54,555 bases of DNA from Xenophilus sp. L33 (GCF_009765735.1 NZ_LMUW01000224.1:1-54555); one strand, 5' to 3'. Shown: positions 6,768-15,064, counted from the stretch's first letter. Translations and numbers: made by a program. Notes: generated by a model from the sequence alone, not told the origin.

Positions 6768-9374
6768 TCACTCCCTTGCTTCCTTGTAGGCCCGAGGGCA
6801 ACTCAGCGCGACCTTCTCGTAGTAGAGGCGCGCGTCCTTCTCGCCCAACGCGTAGCGCGCGAGGCAGCTCTCCTCGCCCCAGGCGACCTTCACGGTGCCC
6901 GCGTCCTGCAGGAGCAGCACCAGCGATTTGCCGGACGGGTCGGTGATGCCGAGGCGATTGCCCTTCTCGTCGCGCAGGACGGCGCCGAAGGGCGCCTTGC
7001 GGCCGTCCGGCCTGAAGACCTGGAACTCGATCCGCCGGCCGGACCGAACCTCGAATCGCACGCGCGAGATCGCACCGCGGCGCGGCACGGCGGTCGAGTC
7101 GCCGCCCTCGACCAGGTCGACATCCGCGGGCAGGTTCTTGCCGACCAGCACCTGGTTGAGCTGGTAGGGCATTGCGTTCGGAATCACCGCGTAGCCGTTT
7201 CGGCCGGTCTGCGACAGCTGGTTGACCTGCACGCCGGCCTGGCCGTCGAGGTCGGCCAGGATCATGGTTTCGTTCAGCGTGTTGCTGAAGTTGACGCCAC
7301 CCGAATGCAGCAGCACACCGCCGTTGAGGCTGCCGCCGTAGTTGGCGCTGCGGCTGCCATGGGACGCCGCCAGGCTGTAGCCGGCGAACGGCGTCCTCCC
7401 GCTGAGGCTGGCGCCCATGGAATTGAAGTTGCCGCCCTGGCCGGAGCCGTAGACGGAATAGGACGCCGGGCTGCCCAGCAGGTCGAGGCTCGAACCGAGC
7501 GAGGCGGTCTCCGACCAGCGACCGTCGCTGCCCCGCGCCATCGACGCGCTGACCGCCACCGGTCGGCTCGTCGACCCCAGCGGGATGCTGACGCTGAAGC
7601 TCAGCGTGGTGTTGTTGGCCGCGTCCACGCCGCGCGCGCCCAGATTGCGGGCCTGGCCGAGCGCGACGCTGTAGCTCAGGTTCTTCCACCTGTTGCTGTA
7701 GCCCGCCGAGACGCTGGTGGAGCGGCCGCTGTCGTCCCAGGGCCGGTTGTCGGAGATCGACAGGTAGAACGAGCCCCAGCCCGACTCGCGCAGGCTCTGG
7801 CTCACGCTGATCGAGGTCGACAGCTTCGGCGTGCTCCCCGGCAGTGCACCCGGATCGTGGCTGGCACCGACGCTCTGCGCATGCGTCGTGAACGATCGGA
7901 AGCCCGCTGTCGAATAGCGCTGCGAAGCGACCGCGAAGCTGGTGCCGTAGTCGTTCAGCAGCTTCGCGTAGCTCACGCGCAGGCTGCTGCCGCTGTGCGT
8001 CTTGTCCAGCACCGTGCTGGACGACTGCTGCACGTCCAGCGCGACCGGGCCGATCGGCGTGTCGGTGCCCACGCCCAGTGCGATCGCCCGGTAGCCCTGC
8101 GCCAGTTGCACGCCGCCCAGCAGGCTGAGCTTCTCGGCCAGGCCGTAGGTGGAGTCGAAGCTCAAGAGGTCGATGTCGCCGCTCGACCGCGTCCGGTTGC
8201 CCGCCGGGTCCGGGAAGCCCGGCAGGGTGTCGGTCGGCGCGCTGGACGCTGCCGGTGGTCGATACCGGCCGATCGCCGCGTCGTAGGTGAAGAAGCCCTT
8301 CCTCACCATGTAGTTGTTGGTGCCCCAGGGCTGGATGCTGGTCTTGACGCGGCCGTCGGCCTCGACGACGCGAACCTCCAGGTCGCCGGCGGACCCGGCC
8401 GGGTTGATGTCGGCCATCTCGAAAGCGCCGGGCGGCACCTTGGCCGTGTAGATCAGGAAGTTGAGTTGCCGCACCTCGACCGTGGCATTGGTATCGGCCA
8501 CGCCGCGCACGACCGGCCGCGGCATCGACTGCTTGCCCGGCTGCATCGCGAGTTCGTCGCTGAGCTGCACCCCGCGAATGCCCACCGGATCGAGCAGCCT
8601 CGACGTGGCGAACACGTCGCCCATCCGAAGCTGCGCCTTCAGCGCCGGCACGTCGTGTTCGACGTAGTTGGTGAAGCTCGAGAACTGGCGGCGTTGCCCC
8701 GAGCCGGCGGTCAGCGAAGACGTGTTGCGATAGCGCCAGCCGAGCACGTTGATGCCGCTGGCAAAGGTCGAGGCCACCGTGGTGCGGCTTCCTGCCAGGC
8801 TGCTGGCCGAGCGCACGCGGGTGCTCGAGGTGTTGATGCTGTAGTTGCTGAAGGCGGCGTCGATGCCGTAGTCCCACAAGGCCGGATCGACGTAGCTCTC
8901 GCTCTGCGGCAAGAGGAAGACCTGCGGGATGCTCAGCGACAGGCGGAAGCGGCCCGGCTCGTAGCTCTGGCTCGCCTTGTCCATCAGCAGCGGCAGGTCC
9001 AGGCACTTCGACCGGTCGCCGGGGTCGAGCGCCCTCGCCTTCACCAGCGCGGCGACGTCGATGCGCAGCGCTTCGAGCAGCGCCAGGTCGATGCAGGCCT
9101 CCACGCGAGCGCTGCGGGCGTTCTTGGCGAAGACGATGTCCCGCCTGAGCCTGAGGCTGCCGTTCAGCACCACCGCGACCTGGTAGGTGCCGGGCAGCAC
9201 GCCGCTGCTCAGCAGTTCGCCGATCTCGATCGCACTGTTGTCGCCGCGCAGGAAGTTGGTGTTGAAGACGTACTGCGGCGCGCCGGCCGCAGCGAGTTCC
9301 TGCGCGCCCGCGGCGAGCGCCTGGACGGCTCCGAGCGCGACGAGAAGACGCCGACAGGGTCTGCTTGGCTTCAT
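6768..9374 (-). CDS. Fimbrial outer-membrane usher protein (FimD/PapC family)
   Basis: Product of 868 aa, close to the 800-880 aa usual for ushers. A signal peptide covers about 1-24. The N-terminal chaperone-binding domain opens with the hallmark YVFNTNFLRGD (residues 35-45) followed by PGTYQVAVVLNG. Later come the IPQVFL motif, the barrel signature GDVFATSRLLDPVGIRGVQL, and the plug-region sequence PVVRGVADTNATVEVRQ followed by VPPGAFEMADI and GDLEVRVVEADG. The C-terminal domains include a Cys pair (ARYALGEKDARLYYEKVALSCP region). It forms the outer-membrane pore that orders and polymerises chaperone-delivered pilins. It lies 62 bases after its chaperone and directly before the autotransporter start. 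All usher modules appear intact. Confidence 0.95.
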   Translation of the reverse strand: MKPSRPCRRLLVALGAVQALAAGAQELAAAGAPQYVFNTNFLRGDNSAIEIGELLSSGVLPGTYQVAVVLNGSLRLRRDIVFAKNARSARVEACIDLALLEALRIDVAALVKARALDPGDRSKCLDLPLLMDKASQSYEPGRFRLSLSIPQVFLLPQSESYVDPALWDYGIDAAFSNYSINTSSTRVRSASSLAGSRTTVASTFASGINVLGWRYRNTSSLTAGSGQRRQFSSFTNYVEHDVPALKAQLRMGDVFATSRLLDPVGIRGVQLSDELAMQPGKQSMPRPVVRGVADTNATVEVRQLNFLIYTAKVPPGAFEMADINPAGSAGDLEVRVVEADGRVKTSIQPWGTNNYMVRKGFFTYDAAIGRYRPPAASSAPTDTLPGFPDPAGNRTRSSGDIDLLSFDSTYGLAEKLSLLGGVQLAQGYRAIALGVGTDTPIGPVALDVQQSSSTVLDKTHSGSSLRVSYAKLLNDYGTSFAVASQRYSTAGFRSFTTHAQSVGASHDPGALPGSTPKLSTSISVSQSLRESGWGSFYLSISDNRPWDDSGRSTSVSAGYSNRWKNLSYSVALGQARNLGARGVDAANNTTLSFSVSIPLGSTSRPVAVSASMARGSDGRWSETASLGSSLDLLGSPASYSVYGSGQGGNFNSMGASLSGRTPFAGYSLAASHGSRSANYGGSLNGGVLLHSGGVNFSNTLNETMILADLDGQAGVQVNQLSQTGRNGYAVIPNAMPYQLNQVLVGKNLPADVDLVEGGDSTAVPRRGAISRVRFEVRSGRRIEFQVFRPDGRKAPFGAVLRDEKGNRLGITDPSGKSLVLLLQDAGTVKVAWGEESCLARYALGEKDARLYYEKVALSCPRAYKEARE

Positions 9375-9436
9375 GGTGGGGGGAATCGCCCTGGACTTCT
9401 TGTTGCGGCCTGCGCGGCCGCGCGAGCCTTGGCGCG

Positions 9437-10210
9437 TCAGGAGGGCGTGTCCTCGAGACGCTTCGGCTGCGCCACCTCGTCGGGCCGCAGCAGGACTCGA
9501 AACTTCCGGGCATGGCCCAGGTCGTCGATCGACGAGAACTCGACCGCGCCGGCCGCCTCCGCAGCGCGGTCGAGGTCGACGTGCTGCGTGGTGAACGGCG
9601 CGACCATCACGCTGCCCAGGAGCACCGTCGGCGTGTCCTTGCCGTTGCCGGGCGCGGCGAAGTTGATCAGGGTGACGTGGTTCGGCCCGCTGTTCTCGAT
9701 CGCCATCTGCTGGCGCGACGGCGCGAGGCGCATCCGCAGCGTCGCCGTCGTCGCGATCGGATGGGAGGCTTCGATGGCTCGCGGCCGATAGAACATCTTG
9801 ATCCGCTGCCGCACGGTGAAGGAAAGGCCGGAGGTCTTGCCCTCGGCCATCGCGCTCGGAATCTTCGGGATCTCCTGCACGTTGAGCCAGAACAGCGATT
9901 CGCGGTCCGCGGGCAGCGGCGTGCCCTGGTACAGGATGCGGAGGATCTGCGACTGGTCCGCGTCGACCTTGGCCAGCGCCGGCACCACGGTGAAGGGCAC
10001 GTCCAGCTCGGCGTTGTCGTCGATGTCCAGCCAGCTCTGGAACACCACCTCGGACTTGCCGCCAGAGACGACCAGCGTGGCCTCGCGTTCCCCGCCGGGA
10101 AACACGAGCCGCGTGCCGGACAACGAGACACCCGCGCCCGCCGCGGTCACGGTCACGGTCGCGATGAGGGCCATCAGCAGCCCGGCAAGCCGGCTTATCA
10201 AATCGTTCAT
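9437..10210 (-). CDS. Periplasmic fimbrial chaperone (PapD family), canonical
   Basis: Product of 257 aa. The signal peptide ends near GAGA (residue 27). The N-terminal Ig-like domain begins VSLSGTRLVFPGGEREATL, where Arg34 fits the invariant PapD Arg8 position. Lys138 in RQRIKMFYRP fits invariant Lys112. The family signature is perfect at residues 99-115 (LPADRESLFWLNVQEIP). The protein supplies the donor G1 strand (FTVRQRIKMF, alternating hydrophobics) to complete pilin folds in the periplasm and hands them to the usher encoded next. It starts two bases after the previous subunit gene. It is the better conserved of the two chaperones in the operon and is probably the general one. Confidence 0.94.
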   Translation of the reverse strand: MNDLISRLAGLLMALIATVTVTAAGAGVSLSGTRLVFPGGEREATLVVSGGKSEVVFQSWLDIDDNAELDVPFTVVPALAKVDADQSQILRILYQGTPLPADRESLFWLNVQEIPKIPSAMAEGKTSGLSFTVRQRIKMFYRPRAIEASHPIATTATLRMRLAPSRQQMAIENSGPNHVTLINFAAPGNGKDTPTVLLGSVMVAPFTTQHVDLDRAAEAAGAVEFSSIDDLGHARKFRVLLRPDEVAQPKRLEDTPS

Positions 10211-10212
10211 GT

Positions 10213-10956
10213 TCAGTTGAAGCTCAAGGTGACGGCCACGGCGGTGGAGAAGGCGCCGCCTTCGACGGCCCTGGCCGATCGGGCCCAGAAGAAGCCGGGA
10301 TAGACCTCGAAGTCGGCGACGTAGTCGGCCGACACGGCCGGGCTGTTCAGGAAGCGGACGACCGGCACCGCCTCGCCGGGGCGGGCCAGCGCGTCCTTGA
10401 CGGGCCCCGCGGCGATGCCGGCCGAGACGTCGCGCACATACAGGACGAACCCGGTGGAGGTGCGGGTCTGGATACCGCCGGTGTCGAGCCGGTAGACGAA
10501 GCCGCCGGCCGCCGCGCCGGGAAGGTCGCCGGCCACGGCCTGCGAAGCGGAGCCGAAGGTCAGCGCATAGCGCGAGGACAGCGTGATCGACGGATCCGCT
10601 GGCGCCTTGCAGCGCACCTGCAAAGCGATCGGCGCCTGACGTGCCGCATAGGCCGGCGCGAGGTCGCCGAAGGCCGAGCGGGCAAGGACGAAGGCCAGGG
10701 CCGTGCTGTCCACGCTGCCGGGCGCATCCGCCAGCGCGCCAGGGCTGATCGTGCCGAGGTCGACCACTTGCCCGCTCGACACGTCGAGGCTGCAGTGAAG
10801 ACTGGTCAGCTCGGCCGAGATCCGCAGCACGTGCGTGCCCAGGTCGGTGGCAGCGCCCGCGGTGCCGGCGGCCAGCAGCCCCGTGACCAGGACCGGCATG
10901 GCGGCCCTGGCGATGCGGCTGTCGAACGAACGCCTCGCGGCCATGCCCTGCGCCAT
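10213..10956 (-). CDS. Fimbrial subunit-like exported protein
   Basis: Product of 247 aa starting at ATG 10956, which overlaps the upstream chaperone stop (TGATG), so translation is coupled. After a long n-region there is a signal peptide ending TAGAA. The mature N-terminus (THVLRISAELTSLHCSLDV) and a second Cys near LQVRCKAP give the pilin disulphide pattern, and the C-terminus is an alternating strand (STAVAVTLSFN). It resembles the subunit at 2504-3181 in overall design. A minor pilin or adaptor role between the two chaperone genes is inferred; no named family is recognised. Confidence 0.63.
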   Translation of the reverse strand: MAQGMAARRSFDSRIARAAMPVLVTGLLAAGTAGAATDLGTHVLRISAELTSLHCSLDVSSGQVVDLGTISPGALADAPGSVDSTALAFVLARSAFGDLAPAYAARQAPIALQVRCKAPADPSITLSSRYALTFGSASQAVAGDLPGAAAGGFVYRLDTGGIQTRTSTGFVLYVRDVSAGIAAGPVKDALARPGEAVPVVRFLNSPAVSADYVADFEVYPGFFWARSARAVEGGAFSTAVAVTLSFN

Positions 10957-11837
10957 CAGCCGAGCGCGGCGCGGGCGGTCGATGCGGGCGGCCTCGGCGG
11001 GGCCGACGGCGGCACCGCCGGATCGGTGCCGGACGGGCCCGGCTCTGCCGGCCGGCTGGAGACGGCGCGGACGCGCTCGACGCCGGCGATCGCGCCGTTC
11101 ACCACGTCGCCGCTGAACACTTCGGTCATGCCGAAATCGTTGACTGTCGAGAAGACCAGTTGGCGCACCGGCGCATCGATGCCGGAGGCACGCAGCAGGA
11201 CGTCGACACTCGCCATCGGATCGAGCACCTGGAATTCCGAATCGCTGGCGACCAGCTCGGCGCCCTTGTCGTCGCGGCCGAGCAATGCGAGGCCGGCGAA
11301 GACGATGTGGAAGGGCCCCGGGTTCTCAAGGCGCAGCACGTAGTCCCTGCCCTTCCTTTCCTTGATGGTCCAGCGCAACCTCAACGGCGCGCCCAGCGGA
11401 TCCTGGCCGCGCAGGGCCTGCGGGCGGTAGAAGACCTTGATCACCTGCAGCAGCGTCGAACTGACGGCGTTCTGTCCCTGCAGCTCGGAACGGGTGGGCG
11501 CGGCGTCCTGGATGTTGAGCCGCAGCAGCGTCTCGCGGTCGGCGGCAACGCCCTCGCCCTGGTAGATCACGCGGATGTTCTGGCTGTCGCCGGCCTTGAT
11601 CAGGCTCAGCGCGGGCATGACCGAAAAATGATCGACATCGGCGCCGTCGGCGGCCGTGAGCCAGACCTGGGTCAGCGACGGCGTGCGGGGCAGCGCGCTC
11701 ACGACGACCGCGCCTTCGCGTTCGCCGGGTTCGATGATGAGGCGCGTGCGCTGCACGACCACCGCGGCGGCCGCGAGTTGCAGGAGGCTGGCCAGCGCGA
11801 GCGCTGGCGCCAGCACAAGGACCTTGCACTTGTTCAT
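10956..11837 (-). CDS. Periplasmic fimbrial chaperone (PapD family), divergent with C-terminal tail
   Basis: Product of 293 aa. A signal peptide is followed by VVVQRTRLIIEPGEREGAVV with Arg32 in the invariant position; Lys134 lies in LLQVIKVFYRPQ. The chaperone signature at about 98-114 is degenerate: AADRETLLRLNIQDAAP has Arg where an aromatic is usual and Ala near the end where Ile/Val is usual. Residues about 250-293 form an extra Pro/Ala/Ser-rich tail absent from ordinary PapD-like proteins (about 230-250 aa). It may serve a different subset of subunits than the second chaperone encoded downstream. It follows the major pilin gene by 54 bases. Confidence 0.87.
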   Translation of the reverse strand: MNKCKVLVLAPALALASLLQLAAAAVVVQRTRLIIEPGEREGAVVVSALPRTPSLTQVWLTAADGADVDHFSVMPALSLIKAGDSQNIRVIYQGEGVAADRETLLRLNIQDAAPTRSELQGQNAVSSTLLQVIKVFYRPQALRGQDPLGAPLRLRWTIKERKGRDYVLRLENPGPFHIVFAGLALLGRDDKGAELVASDSEFQVLDPMASVDVLLRASGIDAPVRQLVFSTVNDFGMTEVFSGDVVNGAIAGVERVRAVSSRPAEPGPSGTDPAVPPSAPPRPPASTARAALG

Positions 11838-11891
11838 TGTTCGTCCCTCGTTCGAAGGCCGGGGAAGAGGCTTCCCCGGCCTCCGGATGGC

Positions 11892-12620
11892 TTAGCGGTA
11901 CTCGAACTTGAAAGGCAGGGTGGCGGTCGAGACGCCGCCGGTCACGGCACCGCCCGTCGAGGCAGGCACGTAGGCGAAGTCGAACGACGGCGAGGCCGTG
12001 ACGGCCGCGGCGCCGACGGTCCAGGCGGTGTCGACCGGCACGCCGGCCGCCGCCAGCACCGGGTTCAGGTCGACCAGGGTCTGGCCGCCGGTGCCGTTGG
12101 TGTGGTTCACCGCGATGCCGACCGAGCGGTTCGAGGCCGCGGCATCCGCCGCGAGCACGCCGACCTGGCTGCCCGACGCGGTCGCCGAGATGAAGCCCGA
12201 TGCGCCGTTGCCGGCACCGTAGAAGTACAGCTTCGCGTTGCTGGGGAAGGCGGCCTTGACGACCGCGGTGGTCGAGCTCGGGCTGGTGAGGCCGGCGACG
12301 TAGGCGTAGATGGCGTCGCTGGTGGTCGGGCAGCTGATCGACAGCGTGAAGTTGGCGATCGACGAGCTCTTGACCGCCGGGTCCAGGCCGTTCCAGGCCG
12401 CGGTCGCGGTGCCGGTGCCGAGCGCGCGCACCTTGTCCACGCCCAGCGCGCCGGGCATCGCGACGTTGATGTCGCCGGTGCCGCCGGCGGCATCGGCGAT
12501 GGTGCAGCCGGATTGCTCCAGCTTGCCCTGGAACAGGAGGCGGCCGGTGGCCAGGTCGACGGCTTGCGCGCCGGTGACGGTGAGTGCGCCCAATGCGAGC
12601 GTCAGTGCGAGTTTTTTCAT
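11892..12620 (-). CDS. Major fimbrial subunit (FimA-type pilin)
   Basis: Product of 242 aa. The signal peptide (MKKLALTLALGALTVTGAQA) is cut before VDLATG. The mature protein has the type 1 pilin pattern: GRLLFQGKLEQSGCT with Cys39, a partner Cys97 in LSISCPTT, and a C-terminal strand TATLPFKFEYR carrying the penultimate tyrosine typical of usher-assembled pilins. It is longer than FimA (about 180 aa). Its position ahead of the chaperones and its clean pilin features make it the likely shaft subunit. The 97 bases upstream (to the previous stop at 12718) are AT-richer than the surroundings and could hold an internal promoter or processing site; no clear -10/-35 pair is seen. Confidence 0.85.
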   Translation of the reverse strand: MKKLALTLALGALTVTGAQAVDLATGRLLFQGKLEQSGCTIADAAGGTGDINVAMPGALGVDKVRALGTGTATAAWNGLDPAVKSSSIANFTLSISCPTTSDAIYAYVAGLTSPSSTTAVVKAAFPSNAKLYFYGAGNGASGFISATASGSQVGVLAADAAASNRSVGIAVNHTNGTGGQTLVDLNPVLAAAGVPVDTAWTVGAAAVTASPSFDFAYVPASTGGAVTGGVSTATLPFKFEYR

Positions 12621-12717
12621 GATTTCCGAAAGTCTGTTGATTTGAAAATTGGCCCTTCGGCCTCCCTTGCACGCGGCCCTTGCTCGACGGATCGAACAAC
12701 GGCCAATGCCCTCTCGC

Positions 12718-13491
12718 TCACTGGTAGACCAGGCTCATCTGGATGGCGCTGGTGTAGACCTGGGAGCGTGTGTTCTTCGAAGCGGCCCAGGCGCTCAGGC
12801 TGCCGCGACGCAGGAGCAGGAATCCGAATTCGAGCGTTCGAGCCGCGTTGGCGCCGGCGGTCTCGGCACTGCCAAGCATCGGAAAGGCGCCGTCGGACGA
12901 CAGGCCGCCTGCGGTGAAGCCGCCCGTCTTGCCGAGGTCGACCCAGCCGGCGCCGAGGGTGCGCAGGCCCGGCAGCGGCGCGAAGACGAACATGGCCAGG
13001 GCCAACGAGTCGGCCATGGCGGTATCGGCGGCGACGGCTGGCCGGATCTTCAGGTAGCTGCATCCGACGCCACCGCAGGCGCTGGTCGCGCCGTCGTTGG
13101 CCGCCGAACGGGTCCGCACGACGAACGGCGCCGAGAGGTCCCTGCAGGTGATGTTCACGCTGCCGTTGCCGTAGCCGCCGTTGACCGCGAAGGTGCCGGC
13201 GACGAGGTCCTTCACCGCCTGCCCGTTCGAGACGATGCCGCCGGGCGCCAGGCCGGCGGTCGCCAACGACCTCACGCTGGCCGCGACCGTCGGGATCTTG
13301 TCGAAATCGATCGCGGCGATCGGCACCGACAGCGAGACGGCGTCGTAGGAACAGGTAGGCACCGCCGTGGCCTCGACCCGACCGTTGAACTGGACCGTGC
13401 CGCTCACCGAACCCGCGGCGCGAGACTCGCCGGCGACGACAAGGGACAACAGCGCCAGCACCACGCCGACCCGGCGAACAGTTCTCGGCAC
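12718..13491 (-). CDS. Fimbrial subunit (pilin-like)
   Basis: Product of 257 aa from GTG 13491. I chose this start because GAGAAG lies six bases upstream and it directly opens a signal peptide (VPRTVRRVGVVLALLSLVVA, then ESRAA-GS). An ATG at 13518 would add nine residues but sits inside the preceding gene with no ribosome site. The mature protein starts SVSGTVQFNGRVEATAVPTC, the pilin A-strand and first cysteine, has further cysteines near NITCRD and ACGGVGC, and ends QVYTSAIQMSLVYQ, an alternating terminal strand with near-terminal tyrosine. The extra cysteine pair is not in FimA. It is probably a minor pilin. Confidence 0.72.
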   Translation of the reverse strand: MPRTVRRVGVVLALLSLVVAGESRAAGSVSGTVQFNGRVEATAVPTCSYDAVSLSVPIAAIDFDKIPTVAASVRSLATAGLAPGGIVSNGQAVKDLVAGTFAVNGGYGNGSVNITCRDLSAPFVVRTRSAANDGATSACGGVGCSYLKIRPAVAADTAMADSLALAMFVFAPLPGLRTLGAGWVDLGKTGGFTAGGLSSDGAFPMLGSAETAGANAARTLEFGFLLLRRGSLSAWAASKNTRSQVYTSAIQMSLVYQ

Positions 13492-13501
13492 GCCGCGCTT
13501 C

Positions 13502-14185
13502 TCAGTTGTAGGTGACATCGAGCGTCACGTCGCGCAGGTAGCCACCGGCGGCCACCAGGTCCGGAGCCACCAGTTCGCCGACGAAGTCGCTGACGGCCAG
13601 GTCGAGGCCGACGAAAGCCACCGCATAGTCGATGGACGCCTTGTAGGCCCCCGAAGGTTGCAGGACGAACTGGTCTGGCGCGACCCGGGCGGGCGGTGTA
13701 CCGGCGAGGATGTCGCGGAAACTCAGGCAGCTCGGGTCGGTGCGGGCACAGACATAGAAGCCTGCGCTCGGGTGAGTCGTCGACGCGATGTAGTTGGCCA
13801 GCGCATTGCCGCCGCCGGTGGTCGTGCCGGTGTTGCCGCCGACCACCCGATAACCGATCAGGATGGAATTCGCGGTCGGCGAGAAATTGCAATTCACGCT
13901 GTAATCGACGAACTTGAAATACCTGGCGTAACTGCCCGTCTTGGCCGCCGCGAAGTTGTTCACGCGACCCCAGATGAAGTAATAGTTCGGAATTGCGTCG
14001 CGACGGTAATTGAATGCGGCCTGGTCGCTGGACCCGGCGTCGAAGGTGCAGGTGCGCTGGACCGGCGTGTTGACCGACCCGCGGAGCGAGATCGACAGGT
14101 CCGTCGAGACGGGCGCTGCGGCGGCCAACGCCGAGAGCAATAGCAGCAACGCAGCCGCCGTCTCGCGAAAGGAGAAGAAACCCAT
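13502..14185 (-). CDS. Fimbrial subunit-like exported protein, first gene of operon
   Basis: Product of 227 aa from ATG 14185, preceded by about 80 bases of leader from the putative start point. The signal peptide runs to LAAAA-PV. The mature part opens STDLSISLRGSVNTPVQRTC and has cysteines near VNCNFS, FYVCAR and SCLSF. It ends YLRDVTLDVTYN, an alternating strand with a penultimate tyrosine, as in usher-assembled pilins. Being promoter-proximal, it should be among the most highly expressed subunits, yet it is less FimA-like than the product at 11892-12620. The family is not named with confidence. Confidence 0.65.
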   Translation of the reverse strand: MGFFSFRETAAALLLLLSALAAAAPVSTDLSISLRGSVNTPVQRTCTFDAGSSDQAAFNYRRDAIPNYYFIWGRVNNFAAAKTGSYARYFKFVDYSVNCNFSPTANSILIGYRVVGGNTGTTTGGGNALANYIASTTHPSAGFYVCARTDPSCLSFRDILAGTPPARVAPDQFVLQPSGAYKASIDYAVAFVGLDLAVSDFVGELVAPDLVAAGGYLRDVTLDVTYN

Positions 14186-14249
14186 GCCGTTCAGGCTGCC
14201 GCGCCACGCACTCGACCGGTGCTCACGCGATTTGCCTTGCCTCCCTAAT

Positions 14250-14270
14250 TGTCGAAAAACTCTTTCGACA
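14250..14270. promoter_or_regulatory. Perfect 8-bp inverted repeat, candidate operator of the fimbrial operon
   Basis: TGTCGAAA, five bases, TTTCGACA: a perfect dyad located immediately downstream of the best -10 candidate (14274-14279), so it would cover the transcription start. Size and spacing suit a dimeric repressor. No T-tract follows on the coding strand, so a terminator is unlikely. Confidence 0.5.
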
Positions 14271-14273
14271 TTG

Positions 14274-14301
14274 TTTATATTTGTTGTCTTCTTGGCGGCA
14301 A
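14274..14301 (-). promoter_or_regulatory. Putative promoter of the fimbrial operon
   Basis: On the minus strand, TTGCCG (14296-14301), 16 bases, TATAAA (14274-14279), in a local AT-rich island that stands out from about 65-70% GC flanks. It lies about 90 bases upstream of the first fimbrial start. Inferred from consensus only. Confidence 0.42.
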
Positions 14302-14370
14302 TGAACGATTGCTCGCACCGTCGGCGAGCTTATTGAATTTCCTGCTCAGGCGAGCGGAGAAAAGTCCAAT

Positions 14371-14388
14371 GAAACGCCGGAAACGGCG
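14371..14388 (-). terminator. Weak hairpin after the PdeM gene
   Basis: CGCCG-GAAA-CGGCG (14375-14388) begins directly after the PdeM stop. On the minus strand it is followed by only a short TTTCATT stretch, so it is at best a weak intrinsic terminator separating the repair cluster from the fimbrial operon. Confidence 0.3.
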
Positions 14389-14389
14389 A

Positions 14390-15052
14390 CTAGAGGGGCC
14401 AGACGCGGTCGCCGCCAACGCCGTAAAAGCGCCGCCCCGGCGCAGGCTCGACCTCCCAGCCGCCGGTGAATTCGCCGAAGGCCGGCAGGATCAACTGCTC
14501 GCCCTCGTGCACGAAGCAGGGCATGCGCAGGCTGTCGCGGCCCGGGCCGAACAACCGGCGCGCCGGATGCAGATGGCCGGCGAGCACGAAATGGGTCGGA
14601 TGGCGCTGCGGATGGTGGCAAGCCGCGAAGGGCCCGCACAACCACGGCTCGTCGACCCAGCGGATGCGCAGGGATGCCGGCGGATCGCCGGCGCGGTGGT
14701 CGTGATTGCCACGCACCAGGGTGCAGTCGAGTGCGGCATGGCGCTCGCGCCAGTCGGCGACCGTGGCCAGCAGCGAAGGGGTGCGCGCCTGCGCCGCATG
14801 CAGGAAGTCGCCGAGGAAGATCAGCTCGCGCGGCCGGTGCCTTTCGATCAGTCCATCGAGGCGGGCCAGGTTCTCCTGCGTGGTGCCGCCGGGCACCGGC
14901 TGGCCGAGCGCGCGAAAGGTCGCGGCCTTGCCCAGGTGCAGGTCGGCCACGAAGAGCCGCCGCTCCGCCGGCCACCACAGCGCCTTTTCGGGCAGCAGCT
15001 CGACCGGCTGGCCGGCCAGCACGATGCCGCAGGGTGATGGAGCGGAAGGCAC
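14390..15052 (-). CDS. pdeM: Ligase-associated DNA damage response endonuclease PdeM
   Basis: Product of 220 aa from GTG 15052. It is a binuclear metallophosphoesterase with all core motifs in order: VADLHLGK (Asp37, His39), FLGDFLH (Asp82), VRGNHDH (Asn116, His117, Asp118) and LAGHLHPARR (His160, His162). Members of this family are Mn-dependent phosphodiesterase/nucleases encoded with an Lhr-like helicase, an ATP-dependent ligase and an MBL exonuclease, exactly the order found here. It is the last gene of that cluster, 12 bases after the helicase stop. It is thought to act in DNA end processing or repair; the physiological substrate is not known from sequence. Confidence 0.93.
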   Translation of the reverse strand: MPSAPSPCGIVLAGQPVELLPEKALWWPAERRLFVADLHLGKAATFRALGQPVPGGTTQENLARLDGLIERHRPRELIFLGDFLHAAQARTPSLLATVADWRERHAALDCTLVRGNHDHRAGDPPASLRIRWVDEPWLCGPFAACHHPQRHPTHFVLAGHLHPARRLFGPGRDSLRMPCFVHEGEQLILPAFGEFTGGWEVEPAPGRRFYGVGGDRVWPL

Positions 15053-15064
15053 GCGGTCAGTCTC

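Noticed and set aside
6766..9513. Extension of the autotransporter passenger frame upstream to 9513
   Set aside because: This part lies under the usher in another frame. The passenger signal peptide and ribosome site are at 6765.
6696..9791. A 1031-codon open frame on the + strand
   Set aside because: Antisense to the usher, whose frame has clear family motifs. The + product is Arg/Ala/His-rich with no domain, typical of GC-rich shadow frames.
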